A stretch of 64,000 bases of DNA, taken from NCBI GenBank assembly GCA_949318235.1, contig OX439132.1, positions 6,220,034-6,284,033 of the forward strand, read 5' to 3'. The first letter of the stretch is position 1; each line of letters opens with the position of its first letter. A program made the position numbers and the translations under genes. This stretch comes from Ecdyonurus torrentis (lineage: Eukaryota; Arthropoda; Insecta; Ephemeroptera; Heptageniidae). Shown here piece after piece: positions 1 to 22,426 of the stretch. The notes beneath the pieces are model-generated. The model was given only the letters and a program-made list of their open reading frames with translations, was not told the origin of the DNA and did no database searches.

Positions 1-401
1 TTTGAGACTTTTAACTTACACTATACAAATTATTATGTCTTAAAGCACTACTTGACAAAGAAAAAAAAAACTGAAGAAATTGAGTTCAAGGTGTTATACA
101 GGAGACATTATTCCAATTTATATCTTACACTTGTCTTTCACGAAACACTCGCATGATATGTCTGGGCTCACATTTGTGAAGATTGAAAGGCTTCCACATT
201 GCAATATTTTAATAACTTCCTTATTCAATAAAACATAATATGTTTATATAATAATGGTTAAAGTTGTTTTCATTTCCGAGCGTATAATTTATCAAAATAT
301 AAAGATTTGTGTGTGTGTGTGCTAGATCTCTTAAATCCAGTTATATACGCTTTACTTCAAAATAATATAACGATAAGTCAATTTGAAAAATAATAACAAA
401 A

Positions 402-438
<37 letters not shown>

Positions 439-1362
439 CAACCAGATTAAATTTGTGAAACATCAAAATGTGTTATGTTGTTGGTACTAAAAATAATCTT
501 CTTGTAAAGCTAAATTAAAACAAAAATCAATGATATCACAAATAATAATAAAATCCATTAAAAAATTTCAAGCTTTCAGGTTAAATTATCTAACAACGTA
601 TTATGTTTCATTACAGTACTATACATTCATATGATCCTCATCGTAGTAAAGTTGCAACACTTATCACTTAAAATTTACAAACTGTCAAGTTTAAGTAAAT
701 AATGGTTGTTAATAAAGCTACAATTCCGTTCATTGTCTCCCGCAGTGATGACATGTTATACGTTTATTATCATTTTGTTTGTGGGAAGTAGAAAGTAGAT
801 TATATATATATTTTTTTAAATAATACAGGAAATAGTCATATGTTAACTTTGGAAACAATAAATATTATGATACACATTAAAATTGTTTCATTTATATAAG
901 TAAATACAAACTACTTAAACATAAAAAGGAAATGCAGTTGCGCGAATATTTCAAAACCTGATTTTTGTAGTATAGGTCAAACTTTATAATAATGTATAAA
1001 TAAAATTTTAAACGCAATAATTTATTTAAATTTTTGTAGCCTAGAATTTTAATAATTATTGAAAAACGAGAACGTGCGTTAAGTATCTAAGAACTAAAAC
1101 TTTATTAAGGGTAGATTTGTTGTTTTGCTAAATATTATTTATAAAAAAATAATGAATAATGATTGAGTCACGCATAATTATAACTATAATGCAAATCTTA
1201 TTCATTTTTTTTAAACGCAAATTACCTAAGAGTTTAGAAATAAAAAATGTATCACAGTGTAATAACATTATATTTATACCATATGGTAATTATGTGCCTT
1301 TGTGCTTACGTATTGTATGTTCTGTTTTGTTTAATTATATTCCTGATTTTAATTTGTTACAG
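1..1362. other. Upstream region of SLC17 gene A
   Basis: AT-rich noncoding DNA with a long poly(A) run (about 410-437). I see no coding exon. A pyrimidine-rich tract and AG at 1361-1362 look like a splice acceptor just before the first coding exon of gene A, so at least one 5' untranslated exon probably lies here or left of the window. Its position could not be fixed. Confidence 0.5.
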
Positions 1363-1377
1363 GACTAATATACCATC

Positions 1378-10218
<8,841 letters not shown>

Positions 10219-13200
10219 AAAAAAAAAAAAAAAAATCTCTCTGACACATTCAATTGCATGGAATGAATACCTTATTGTTTTCTGCTAGCTGCTGTAGATA
10301 GATGTAACAAAATGTAGTGATGAAAGCTATCATGCAGCTATTTAATAAAGAATTAATATTACATTAATGAATATAGCACCAAGGATATTATAATTACAAA
10401 TTTTAAAACAATCAATATACTAAAAACACTCAGGGGTGTCACAGAAATTTTTTATTCAAGATTTCTTTAATAATATCACTGAAAAAATTATATGAGAACA
10501 AAATATTATTCAATTTATAATTCCTTGATATAAATATATATATTTTTGTTATATATTCCATATTTTAATTTTGTTCTTAAAAAATAATTTTTAATTACTC
10601 TGTATACACAAAATTTTAACGCATTGTAAATTCATTGATGTTAAAGAAATTATACACACAAAAATTAGCATAAAAAAAATATAGTAATGAAATATTAATA
10701 TAATGCATCACAAAAAAAATAAAATAACATAGTTATATTGTAATGGTGTGTGAGTGTCTGTGCTGAACAATCATTGTAAAATTTTAAATAGTCTGATTTG
10801 TTTGTTTTTTTATTATTAGAATACTGTCAATTAAAATAGACAGCCTAGTTGAACAATATATGTTTCAAAACTACTGTATAATGCAAACATAAATATGTAA
10901 CTTAAAGTAAAACCATATTCTGTATAAATGGTGTATTTTGATTGATAAAAATGTAACAATCAAATTATAGATATGTTTGAGGATCAAAATTAGTTGCAGA
11001 ATTATGCTAACATAACTATAATAGCGTAGTAGTATTGTAACTTAATTAATAACATAACTAGGTGAATCTTAAAAATTATTGAAATAATATTTTGAATCCA
11101 CTTTAAAACATGAATTATACCGGGAAGTGTTCCATACATACATACATAAATACATATAACTCTGCCATAATTTCAAACAAATTACTAATGTTTGTTAAAA
11201 TTGAATGAAGGGGTTTTGAAATGTGCTGGCATATTATAATTGCTCTGGAGAGGATAACATAAGAATCATACAGGTATTGTTTCTTTTTTTATCCTCGGTT
11301 TTCAATTTATCTACTTATTATTAATTGTTATTGTATAAGTATTGATTGGAAAAGTTTTGTTTGACTACATTGACAGATCTATACAAATAATTTTATATGT
11401 TTAATATTAGGAATAATTATAAAAAAATAGTAATTCAATTTGTTTGCATATTTTTCTGTTTATAAAAATTAAACAAAAAAAAAATCAATGCTATATTATA
11501 TTCTTGAAAAAATGTTAAGTTCATAATTTTTAAAAACATACATAGCGTGACGCTGAAGTGAGCATAAATTTTTATGATATGAATTTTATCAATAATTTAG
11601 ACATAATTTTATTGCAAAAGAGATATTATTTTGTAAAAATGATAATTCAAAGAGGCGTGTATAATAGGAGTTATTGCCTCCAGTCTGTATAGGTTTCGGG
11701 GGTGAGGGAATACATAAATATGTGACAAATTATTTGTATAAGATTTAAAGCATATCAAAATCGTAATTGAAATAAAACCTCTATTTGAATAATTTGTCTT
11801 ATCATATATATACATCGCATAATTCATCTCCTTCAAAAGGAGATTGAATATATTATGCGTTACCCTCCTTATAGCCCCCCTGATTTTGCTATTCCACTTG
11901 CAAATTGATGATGTAAATATGATATACGTATATGTTTGCATTTGTTTTTGTCATTTTTTTTTTCTTCAAAGTGAAATCTCATTTATTTCAACAACCATGG
12001 CTCTTTTTGTTTGTCATTAAGTCATTTCATTAATTTTTAGTTTTATTATGACATATAGGAGGTACAACAATAAAAAGAGAGAATATTTTGTATAATAATA
12101 AAAATGACATTTTTATGCTCAAATTACTATTTACGAGGGGTCTCATTATGGTCTCCGAATCTTTTACATAATATAGCAATCTGAACTAAATACGCTCTTG
12201 TTTTTATTATAATCAAAAATATTTTCTATATATTGTTGTCAATCTCTATAATTATTATTTAGTTTTAAGCAAACATGCTTTGTTCTTAGCGTTTTAGAAA
12301 TTATCTTAAAAAAGAATCATGTAATTTTTTGGCCAGTTATGTTAACACAAAAATGCCTCAATTTCTATGTGCTTTAAAACGGAATAATATTGTACAAATT
12401 TTCACTATTTCACTAATATATTTCGATGTCATATACTACAATATTTCACTAATTAAATATCAGTTAGAATGAAGTATAGAACATAATATATAAGAATAAA
12501 TGTTATGAAAGATCAAATAAGTATAAAGGTCCAGTTTTAATCAGCAATACTTTGTGTATCTTTTAGAAATAGTTAATATATTTTGTAAAGTTGAAATACT
12601 GTAATTGAATAAATCTATAGATTATTTGGTCAATATAAATAAGTGAATAAAAAAAATTATATAAAATACATTATGTATTTGGAATAAATAAATGTGCAAA
12701 ACAATAAATAGCATGTAATGTTAACTAAATTAAATGTATGTTTTTTTGTTTGTTTTTTCCATTCCTCAATTTTGAATAGACTTAAAAATTTAACAAAATT
12801 TTCCATATTTTATTCAAAATATAATAACACACAATTAAGTTTCTATTTCAAACAAAATTAAGCTCCATCGGAGCTTATCAGTTTAGCGCGCGGGGTGATG
12901 CGGGGAAAGCTTAAAAAGGGCTCCCTAATTTAACATTACGCTTATGGGGAAAAACGGGAAAACACATTTTTTTGCGATTTTTGAGAAAGCTACTCCACCG
13001 ATCCCGAAGATATTTAAATGGGAAATACTACGTATAATAGACATACTTTTACGTGTTTTAATCCATAGAATTTTTTGAAGAATATTTTAAACCGATAACC
13101 TCTATTCATACACACCAAATTTGTTTATAATAATTGATAAAATAAAATGAATTAATAATTGTATTGGTGTAGGCTTTTACAGTTCGATGTATGTGAGTTG

Positions 13201-15333
13201 TTGATAGTCTCATTGACCTTTGCGGGATAACCGGTGGCGGGTGTAATATATCGTTCTTCTCCTTGTTGTCTTCACGACGTTCAGCGTCCCACGTTAGACG
13301 TTGGACGCATCTTCAGGTTTATGTTATGCCGGGTGCGAAGAGGAATTAATAATTGTTGTTGCATATAGTTTAAAAAAAAAAAAAAAAGTTCTAACTTGTA
13401 AAAATTAAATTTATTTTAACAAAACAAGATATTGAGTTGTTGGAAATGATGTGATATTGTCATAAAGTCAATAAATTCGCGTAATTTTTAAATGCGTTTT
13501 TAAACGATGCGAGATAATTATTTTCTATTCTATACGAAATAAAGACTTGTTACGTGTTTTAAATTATAACGTTGCATGTTTTTGAAAGAGAAAAGGAAGA
13601 AGCAAGCAAGCAAGAAGCAGCAGATTGGTGACGAGAGAAGAAAATTAGCAAAACAAATATTTATTGCATCTGTTATATTTTTTCACAATTCAAACTTTGT
13701 TTCAAAATACTGCCTCATTCAAACAAATTCTTGCAATATATATTATGATCGAAGAGACTACGCCTTGACGTTGTAAATTTATATTCAATTCTAGAAAAAT
13801 TACAATAATTTTTAATGTTAATGGGCTATAGTCTGCAATATATAGGGACGTATGATTAATCACTTTTTAAAGTTTCAATTACACATTTGATTGTTCTTAC
13901 ATGATTCAGTTCATTTATGCACACGTAAGAGATAATATTGAAATTTTGTTTCAACAATTAAGTCATGGTATAGAATAAGAAATATACAACTTTTACGGAA
14001 TAACTCTGTTACTTACCAACATTAAGAAAATAATAATAATAGAATAATTTAAAACATATTTATACGAAACTTAATCATACACCATAATTTCATAAAAGAT
14101 TTATATATTTTTGCCATATGCATTTTTTTAATTAATAGGGGTTTCATAATAAAAAAAAATGTAAAAAATGGGGAAGGGGTGATGAAAGGGAGTTAAAAAA
14201 AGTTGTTTTTTTTTATTTTTTTTTCCTACAAATCTGAAAATGATAAGCGGTTAAAAAGCAATATCTTAGCAAGCTTTATACTTTTAATATTCAATCCATA
14301 TTAATGTACGCACTACGCAGTAATATAAGTATAAGTTACGTATAGTACGTGGACATAATACAGTATATTATGAATGTATTTTTATAGCATAGAAAGGTAG
14401 AAGAATAAAAACATATTATTAATTAAGTTTTACAGTTTTAATTTATATATAAAATGCTAAGTATATATATTATAGAATTAATTAATAATAATAAGTACAA
14501 TTTGTCATTATTACGCAATGTTCATATTGAAAATCCTTGATTGGAATTAGAATATCATATATAAGTAATTATGCATATATTAATATAAAATAACAAATAT
14601 GGTAAAAAAGTTATGGTCTCCTACTTGTTAGATATTTATAAAATGTTTTACTTTTGCCTTTTACTCATTCAAATAATATATCGATCTATAGTCTGCACGG
14701 GAGTCTGTATGAAAAACTTTTCAGTAAAGACTGTATTTATTATACATGATAGGGGGCGAATAATTGTATAATTATATTTATGCTATATATTATTATTATA
14801 AGAGGTGATATACACTGTAAGAAAAGAAAAGAAATACATGCATAATAATGTTTTTAAATTCATTTTTAATCTTTGTCGATTTGCATTTACAGAAAGACTA
14901 TAAGATAAATTCAATTTATTTATTTATTCAGCAATTGAGAAAATCCACAAACACTAAGGACTATAATTTGATTCTAATTTTTTTTGTAATAAAATCAAAC
15001 TGGTAGTCTTTTTGTTTTAAAAAGCTTTACAATTATAAATATGCCTTAAATATTCATACTTATTCTTGTCATATGTCTAATCTATAACGTTTTATTTATA
15101 TTAATCTGCATCATGTGGTATATACAATAGTTTTATTAAGAAGCGAGGGTCAGTCTTCCTTGCATGTTGTCGGATCCCCTCTTCTCCATTTTCTTTCCCG
15201 CGCCCACATTATATTTTCCAAGGTATTACATAACAGAGGAAGACAACTTTGTATACAGTCAGCTATCGACGTTGTAAGTGTAAGGATAGCTGATAGCAAG
15301 AAGAGAGTGGATTATCTGAAATAGAGTGCAAAT
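10219..15333. other. Intergenic region between SLC17 genes A and B
   Basis: Gene A 3' UTR with AATAAA at 10344-10349, then about 5 kb of AT-rich DNA with no convincing exon. Small open frames such as 11609-11941 and 13576-13776 lack domains, splice context and codon bias. Notable points are a GC-richer patch at 13160-13345 with a hairpin, a 12850-12980 block partly shared with 15430-15545, and a GC-richer stretch just before 15334 that may be gene B promoter or 5' UTR. Confidence 0.6.
13284..13308. repeat. GC-rich hairpin in unexplained patch
   Basis: Arms GCGTCCCACGT and ACGTTGGACGC pair with one mismatch around a TAG loop. The surrounding 13160-13345 is much richer in G+C than its neighbourhood and may be a retroelement remnant, but I cannot assign it to a family. 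Confidence 0.4.
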
Positions 15334-16305
15334 ATGACCCACGAGATCGGAGAGGTAGCTCAAAGACAAAATAAATTTGGTAAGTCAGACAGTTGCTCTC
15401 GCAATTATACTTCAATGAAATGACTTTTAGGGCTTTTAGTGAGCCAGAGCTTACAGGAGCTGCGCTTCGGTGAAAAGTTCAGAATTTAACATTGCGCTTA
15501 TGGGAGCTCCGGAGTGCTCCGGGGCTATAATCTGGAGCTTTTGGGCATTGAGAATTATTTTGTAGTAAATATGAGAGAAAAAAAATCATGTTTATTTGAA
15601 AAAAGTTTAATATTAGTTTATACACATAAAGTAGAGTACTCTAGAAGAATACTCTAGTATAAATTTTTAATAATTAACTTCAGCCATACAACTCACTGAA
15701 TGTAAATCGCAAAGTTTTTTTTTTTCTTTGTATGTATCATAAAAAAATAAAAATAAATTAAATAAGAAAACTTAGTAATTAATTTCCATATTATTATTAT
15801 TATTCTACAAAATAGTTATGTTTTAATTTTAATGCATATTTTAATTATATAAGATAGCTAATAATTATATTAAAGCATATTATATACATAAATTAGACAT
15901 TATATTTCATTGATTTTTTGTCTGAATTCTCTGGTGCTCAATATACATTTCAGATTGGAGATCATGGATACACCCTCGACATATCCCTACTCGTGGAGTT
16001 CTTGGAATTATTTCTTTCTTTGGCTTCTTTACGAACTATATGCTACGAGTGAATATAAACATTGCCATCGTATCCATGACGCAGTCTGCAGGAGGAGCAA
16101 CACAAAATGCATTGAATACAAGCGATTGTACCTCGTCTGCAGGTGAAGCTCTTAATATGACCTTTATTGACCCTGGTGATCATCAAGTACAGGTATTTTT
16201 TTTTTTGACGTCCCAACTATACAAAATATAATTAATAATTATTATTTGATACTGTTTTATTTGGAAGCAAATTTTTGTTTCACGTGTGTAAGATTATTAC
16301 GTTCC

Positions 16306-16393
<88 letters not shown>

Positions 16394-17745
16394 TGCTCTC
16401 GCTCTCTTGTGATGTAATAAACAGGTTTACAATACAAGTTATAAAATCAACCGTAAAATTGTTATATAATATTGTTGTATGGTGTGAAAACAAAATAATG
16501 TTTTTGCACATAAATTTTAAAACTTGATTGAAATATTTTGACAAAATGTATACAGTATAATATATGTATACATTTCTAATAAATAAGTTTTTATTATAAT
16601 AAAAACTTATTTAGACAAAATTGTCAAATTACTATAGAAAAGTATTACTGTACGCACGAAAGAAGTATTAAATAATACAACTTGATCCATATTTAAAGTA
16701 TTAATTGTACTCTAAGTATTTATTTTTATGTTCAAGTAAAAAAAGCTATGATTATTAATAATAATAAATTATGGATAATAGATCAACTCGAGCAATAATT
16801 TCTCTACTATTTAACCAAATTTCAAAATGTTTGAAATAGAAATGAAAATATTTTAGCATGATTATCGACCCCACTGTATAATTAATATATTTATGTGTGC
16901 ATTATTTTAATTATTTAGGGTAGGGTATATGTTTGTGTGTGTTCATTCATTTATTTTATTTATTATTTTCTAATTAATATCATACATCAAAAGTAGGTAT
17001 ATAAAACTTAATTTCTACGCTGTATAATAATAAAAAAAAAATTAATTAACACATAATAAACCTATAGGTTGCTGAATTCTCGTGGAATGTCCAAGAACAA
17101 GCCCTCGTACTCGGCTCCTTCTACTGGGCGTACATCATCAGCTTGGTACCTGGAGGAATGTTAGCTGAAAGATATGGTACCAAATGGGTGTTTGGTGGTG
17201 CTAATTTAGTACATGGACTCATGGCTCTAATAACTCCACATGCAGCAAGATGGAATATCATGGCATTGATTGCAGTGCGACTCATTCAGGGGCTCGCCTC
17301 GGTAATTATTTAAAAATTTATTAAAATTTTATGTTATAAAATGAACATCATTTCGTGGTTTGTTTAACTTCTGGGGAAAGATAAGATGCACAACCCCTAA
17401 CTTTGTGAGTACGGCGACTAAGAGGAGATAAAGATATTTATTTTCCAGATAATAATATGTTGCTTTTTTTTCTTACTGTTTGCACGTGGTTAAATAGTAT
17501 CTTATGCTTATGTAAGTTATTTTGTCGCTATGTATATGTACTGTAATTTTAGGGTACTTCAAAAGTAAATACTTTTTTTTTTCACAAATATTTTACCGAA
17601 TAAATCAGTTTTAAGCTTCCATATAAAATAAATATATAAACTGTACAGTATATAGTTTGATATTTGAGTTATTTTGGGGAATATAAAAACAAAATCCTAT
17701 ATTTTTAAAATTTTTTTTAATTGTGTATGCTTATTGATTGCCAAT

Positions 17746-17795
<50 letters not shown>

Positions 17796-19991
17796 TTTTA
17801 CAAAATCATAAAACGTTTTGCATAAAGTCTCAGCTTTCAAAGTATATCTAACAGTGATTCTTTATAGAAAATTGTTTACTTGTCATCTTGTAAAAGCAAA
17901 GTCGTCAGTAATAAAGCTATTTTTACACTTATCCTGTTTGATTGTAATGCAGCAATTATTTATATTCCTTGCATCTTTATAGCATTTTTCTTGGACGTAA
18001 TACAAACCGGTTTACTGAGTTAATGTCATTTTTAATATAAATTGTTAGTAATAAAATAAGAAATAACACATTGACGTGCATATATAGAAAAGAATAACAC
18101 GTTTTATAAATTCAACATATTATAAAGAAGTTGTTCATAAATATTTTTCTAAATCAAATTTCGTAATCAAGTTGCAATATTAATTACTAATAAATAAAAT
18201 AGAATTTAAATGAGAAAAAAAATCTTGTTCACCGTGAAGCAATATTTCACCAAGCACCAAGTAGACAGACCAATGGAATGAAATAAATACAAAAAGTTAA
18301 ATGTCTTTATATTCAAGCAGCAACAATAACAGCTTAAAAAAAATTGATACAAAAATCTAATTTAACATTACAGGGGGGTATTGAAAAAATAGGTATACAA
18401 AGTAAGATTACTAAATAGTACTTGTTATTTTATTTGAAGAGCTATTATAATATATATTATTATTATTTAAAAGACAATTTATTCTATAAAAGTATTTATG
18501 GTATCTATTTTCATTGATTTTTATTTTTCAAACATAAGTTTAAAAATAAATAGAACGTAAATTGAATGCCAGTGAAAAGGATCATTAAAAAATATAGCGC
18601 ATTATGTGATATAATTTTACTCTCTTTTTGCTTATATAACTTTGCAATTCTAACCAATAATGTTAATATATCATAGTAACACTATACATACTAAAATATA
18701 ACATATATGTTAATAGTACAAAAAAGGTTTTAAATTTGATATTATTTAATTGTTTCAGGGCATGACTTGGCCGGCTATGCATGCGATGGCGAGTCGATGG
18801 ATTCCTCCTCACGAAAGAAGCAAATTTGTCACTTCTTATATGGGTAATAATGTTTATAAATATGAACATTTATTATTTTTATTATTATAAACAGATCTAG
18901 ATTTAACTTGAAAATAGTGGGCTATATGATGTTATAGTATAGTGTAAGCTGAGTATTAAATGATGGATTAAGAAATGTTTAATAAAAGCATTTAGTTTTT
19001 AGTCGGCTTATGTTACTGAAATAAAATACTGTATTTCAATTTATAGACTGGAGGTTACAATATTATATAATATTGTTCATGTTTTTTTATTTACTAAACA
19101 TTCAATTTTTTATTGCCTTTTAGTTGTTTTTACTTCATTTTTATTTTTTTTAGTAGCCGTAGTATACAGTACTGTTAAGAAAGTATAGGGTAAATATAAG
19201 CAATAAGAAATACATGTGTTAATGTTAATATTAAACCACAATTAAAAATTAAATGCACATTTATTAAATAAATAATCGTCCATTAAAAAAAATTACTGAC
19301 GCAATAAGGGAAGAAGAAAAAAATATATGCACTTATCACTAAAATAATACAATGTAAAACTTTGTTAATTAATTATACATATCTAATTTGAATGTATAAA
19401 CACAGGGAACGCCGTTGGAACAGCTGTGACATTTCCACTTTGTGGATTTTTGATTGACTGGCTTGGCTCTTGGGAATGGGCTTTCTACGTTCCAGCTCTA
19501 ATTACGCTCACATGGTGCGCTTTCTGGTTCTACCTGGCGTATGATTCACCAGCCCAGCACCCTCGTATTGCTCCCTCAGAGCAAGCTTATCTAGAACAAA
19601 CTGTCACCCCGCATCTTTCGAAAGCGAAGGTAAAGTTACACTTTCAGTATCATATTTGATTATCGATTAGAGAATATAGAAAAAATAAATCAATAGTTTT
19701 ATTATGTATTTTCAGTTACGATTACCATGGATGAAGGTGTTTACATCATTGCCATTTTGGGCACTACTTATTGCCAATAGTGGCAGTGTTTGGGGATTTA
19801 TGACAATTGTAACGTACGGTCCCACATATCTCAAGACAGTTCATGGTGTTGGAGTTAAAGCGGTACGTCAGCAGTAAATTATTTTTTTAAACAGGTATCA
19901 TTCAATTTTTTAATTTTAATCAAGCAGTGAGTTCCACATAGCTTAATACGTTCGATCACTTGTTTTCTTCGTGTGTGTGTATAATATATAA

Positions 19992-20042
<51 letters not shown>

Positions 20043-21450
20043 CATTGAAATTTATAATTACTGCCATATTATGTCAAAGATGATATTCTCTTTTTATTTT
20101 TCAATTATTACATGACACATTATGTGCTCTAAATTTTAAATAACAATAATAAATACACACCTGAGCATGTGCGACATAAATAATACTATGCGTAAATGTT
20201 TTTTTTTTTTAATAAAAATTGTATTTCATTGTTATATAAAATAAGTCATGAGTTTATTGTTGTCATTGTTGTTATTTGCTGTCATTTTTTCTATTCTGTA
20301 TGACATGCTAAATGTTTTCTTTTATAGAATGGCTTATTATCAGGTTTGCCTAACTTGAGTCGCTTCCTGATGGCCGTTCTTTTCTCATGGTTCGTGGATT
20401 CTCTTCTTGCGTCTCGAAAATGCACCGTCACTTATGTGAGGAAGATAGCAACTGCAATAGGTACAAATCAAAACAAATAAAATAATTTGGGACCTCTAGT
20501 AAAATCATCCTTATAATAATAATACTCTATATTATCAATTAAATAGTTTAAACAAAAAAATTCAAACCTATTTAAAGAAACGGAACTATGGAAATGAATT
20601 ATAACATTAAAAAAAAAACTTACTTATAATTGCGTAAGAGGCGTAAAAAATTTAGAGCAACAATTAAAACTAAAGTGAAAAGACAAATGATCATTTTTTG
20701 TAAGATTTGGGTATTACTGCGTCATTTTATTCATTTCAGCACTGATTTTACCTGCCCTGCTGTTTCTTCTGATGGGTCGTATGGGATGCAACGCTGCAGC
20801 TGAGGTAGCTGTACTAACAATTGCATCCGCATTTGGTGGATGTGCGTCTTCAGGACCGATTGTAAATAGCGTGGATCTGGCGCCAAATTTCTCGGGTGAG
20901 TTCTATATTTTCACTGCTTATCAACAATATTGAACTGAATTGTCAGTTAAAGACTTACAAAGTACGTGTTACTTATTTATTATTATTTTGTGCTGTATTA
21001 TAGGAACTATACTAGGACTTGTAAGCGTCGCTTCAATGAGCTCTGGCTTTATGGTACCTCTCTTAGTGAGTGCTATAATCCGTAATGATGTAAGTATTTA
21101 CATATTTTTATAAAGATTTTAAGATTTGAAAATTTAAAAATTTAAAAATTCATTGCCTCAAGAGAGAGAGAGAGAGCATATTATTTTAAAAGGAAATTAT
21201 CCCTTAGCATGCAAGTGAGTTCCTCTTCATTATATAATTTTCTGTGTAGCAATCAATGTCACGCTGGACACTGGTGTTCTTGGCCGCTGCATTCTTCAAC
21301 TTTGTCAGCGCGATCGTGTACTCGATATTTGGCAGTGGTGAGGTGCAATCTTGGAATGACCCCGATACTCCTGCAGACACTGAAGAAACTTCTGAGGAGG
21401 AGAGTAAAGAAAAAATTAATGTCTCCGATAACACAAATCATATCCTGTAA
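15334..21450 (+). CDS. SLC17-family MFS transporter, gene B
   Basis: Ten coding exons: 15334-15379, 15954-16192, 17068-17301, 18759-18843, 19406-19629, 19716-19862, 20328-20460, 20740-20895, 21004-21089, 21250-21450, giving 516 aa. Splice phases match gene A. TM1 reads GFFTNYMLRVNINIAIVSM with Arg47 at the sialin Arg57 position. Exon 4 reads GMTWPAMHAMASRWIPP, so His181 sits where sialin has His183. This is the only one of the four genes to keep it, suggesting the most canonical proton-coupled organic-anion transporter of the array. DSPAQHPRIA closes exon 5. TM12 is followed by FGSGEVQSWND and an acidic Ser/Glu-rich tail. Luminal loop 1 has sequons NTS and NMT. Intron 3 (1.46 kb) has a poly(T) tract and intron 2 a (TC)n tract. 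The start codon is the first ATG of exon 1. PolyA signal at 21472-21477. Substrate unknown. Confidence 0.9.
16307..16392. repeat. (TC)n microsatellite
   Basis: About 85 bp of CT dinucleotides, slightly interrupted at the 3' end, in intron 2 of gene B. Open frames across it encode only Ser-Leu or Arg-Glu repeats. Confidence 0.97.
17748..17792. repeat. Poly(T) tract
   Basis: About 45 consecutive T in intron 3 of gene B. It could be the reversed tail of an old retroposon or simple slippage; no flanking duplication was recognised. Confidence 0.9.
20000..20038. repeat. (AT)n microsatellite
   Basis: TA dinucleotide run in intron 6 of gene B. Confidence 0.95.
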
Positions 21451-22426
21451 TTCTTTTGTGCCCATTTTGAAAATAAACATTTTTTTATAATATAATGAAA
21501 TATCTTATTACTTTTTAAAAGTTGAACAATTTTTATGATTTATTTGGATTTTGATCGCATGGAGCAGAGAGATAGATTAATTTTGAAGGCACTGACATTT
21601 GCTAAATATTGCGACGCAGTATATTCATTTATTATTATTTTTTTTTTAACTTATTAAAAAACATTGCAGACTTTTTTTTATTTTTTTATTGGCCCTACAA
21701 ACAGAATTTATAGATTTAATTATTATATCAATTTGAGACAGTTTGTGTTTTACCTAATTCCTATTATTAAAAAAAATCGCAAATATAAATTAAGCTATAT
21801 ACATATCCCAAAATTCAAAATAAATCAATCTTGAGCTTATAAAAAATATTTTATAATATTCAGGTTTAAAAGTGAAAGTAAAAATTATAGTATAAGTACA
21901 TTGAACTAAATTTTATGAAGAACGCACATAACGTATTCACATCAAGTTCGATTGCATGCATGTAAAACGTTATATACACAACAATATCATATATCAGTGT
22001 AGTGCTGTAGTGTCATATATTATACTACCAAGGCGAGTTCTATTCATCGTAAAAGTTTTTGTGACAATATTATATCAAAAGCATCAGGCTGCAATAGTTA
22101 TTAGCACTTACTGTAATAAAATATTTAATTGAATCTCTCTATATGTATACATATACGCAACAATAAATCTTTTTATTTCATTCTTCTGCTTTAAGTGGTG
22201 TCTTCCCGTGTAAATTATCATCTTATATTTTATATAAAGTCCATCATACGTTCAGAATAGCTCCGTTAAGTATTCAAATATTTACATTTGTGCGTTTACC
22301 TGTTATTCGGGTAATTAAATACAGCTTGCTTATCAGTGATTTTTGTTTTCTTCCTTTATTTTTTCTGTAAAAAAAATAATGAGCATTTAACATCAGTGTT
22401 TGAGTAACACGCATCTCTACATCAAC
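21451..22426. other. Intergenic region between genes B and C
   Basis: Gene B 3' UTR with AATAAA at 21472-21477, then about 900 bp of AT-rich DNA with no exon recognised. The promoter of gene C presumably lies in the last few hundred bases. Confidence 0.6.

Noticed and set aside
11609..11941. 110-codon minus-strand frame between genes A and B
   Set aside because: No recognisable domain, AT-driven codon use, no splice or promoter context.
13576..13776. 66-codon Lys-rich frame
   Set aside because: Low-complexity start and no homology signal; typical chance frame.
16246..16544. Ser-Leu and Arg-Glu repeat open frames on both strands
   Set aside because: Generated by the (TC)n tract in intron 2 of SLC17 gene B.
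21204..21490. Several overlapping frames on both strands over the last exon of gene B
   Set aside because: Shadows of the real exon 21250-21450, which alone fits the SLC17 C terminus and the splice phase.
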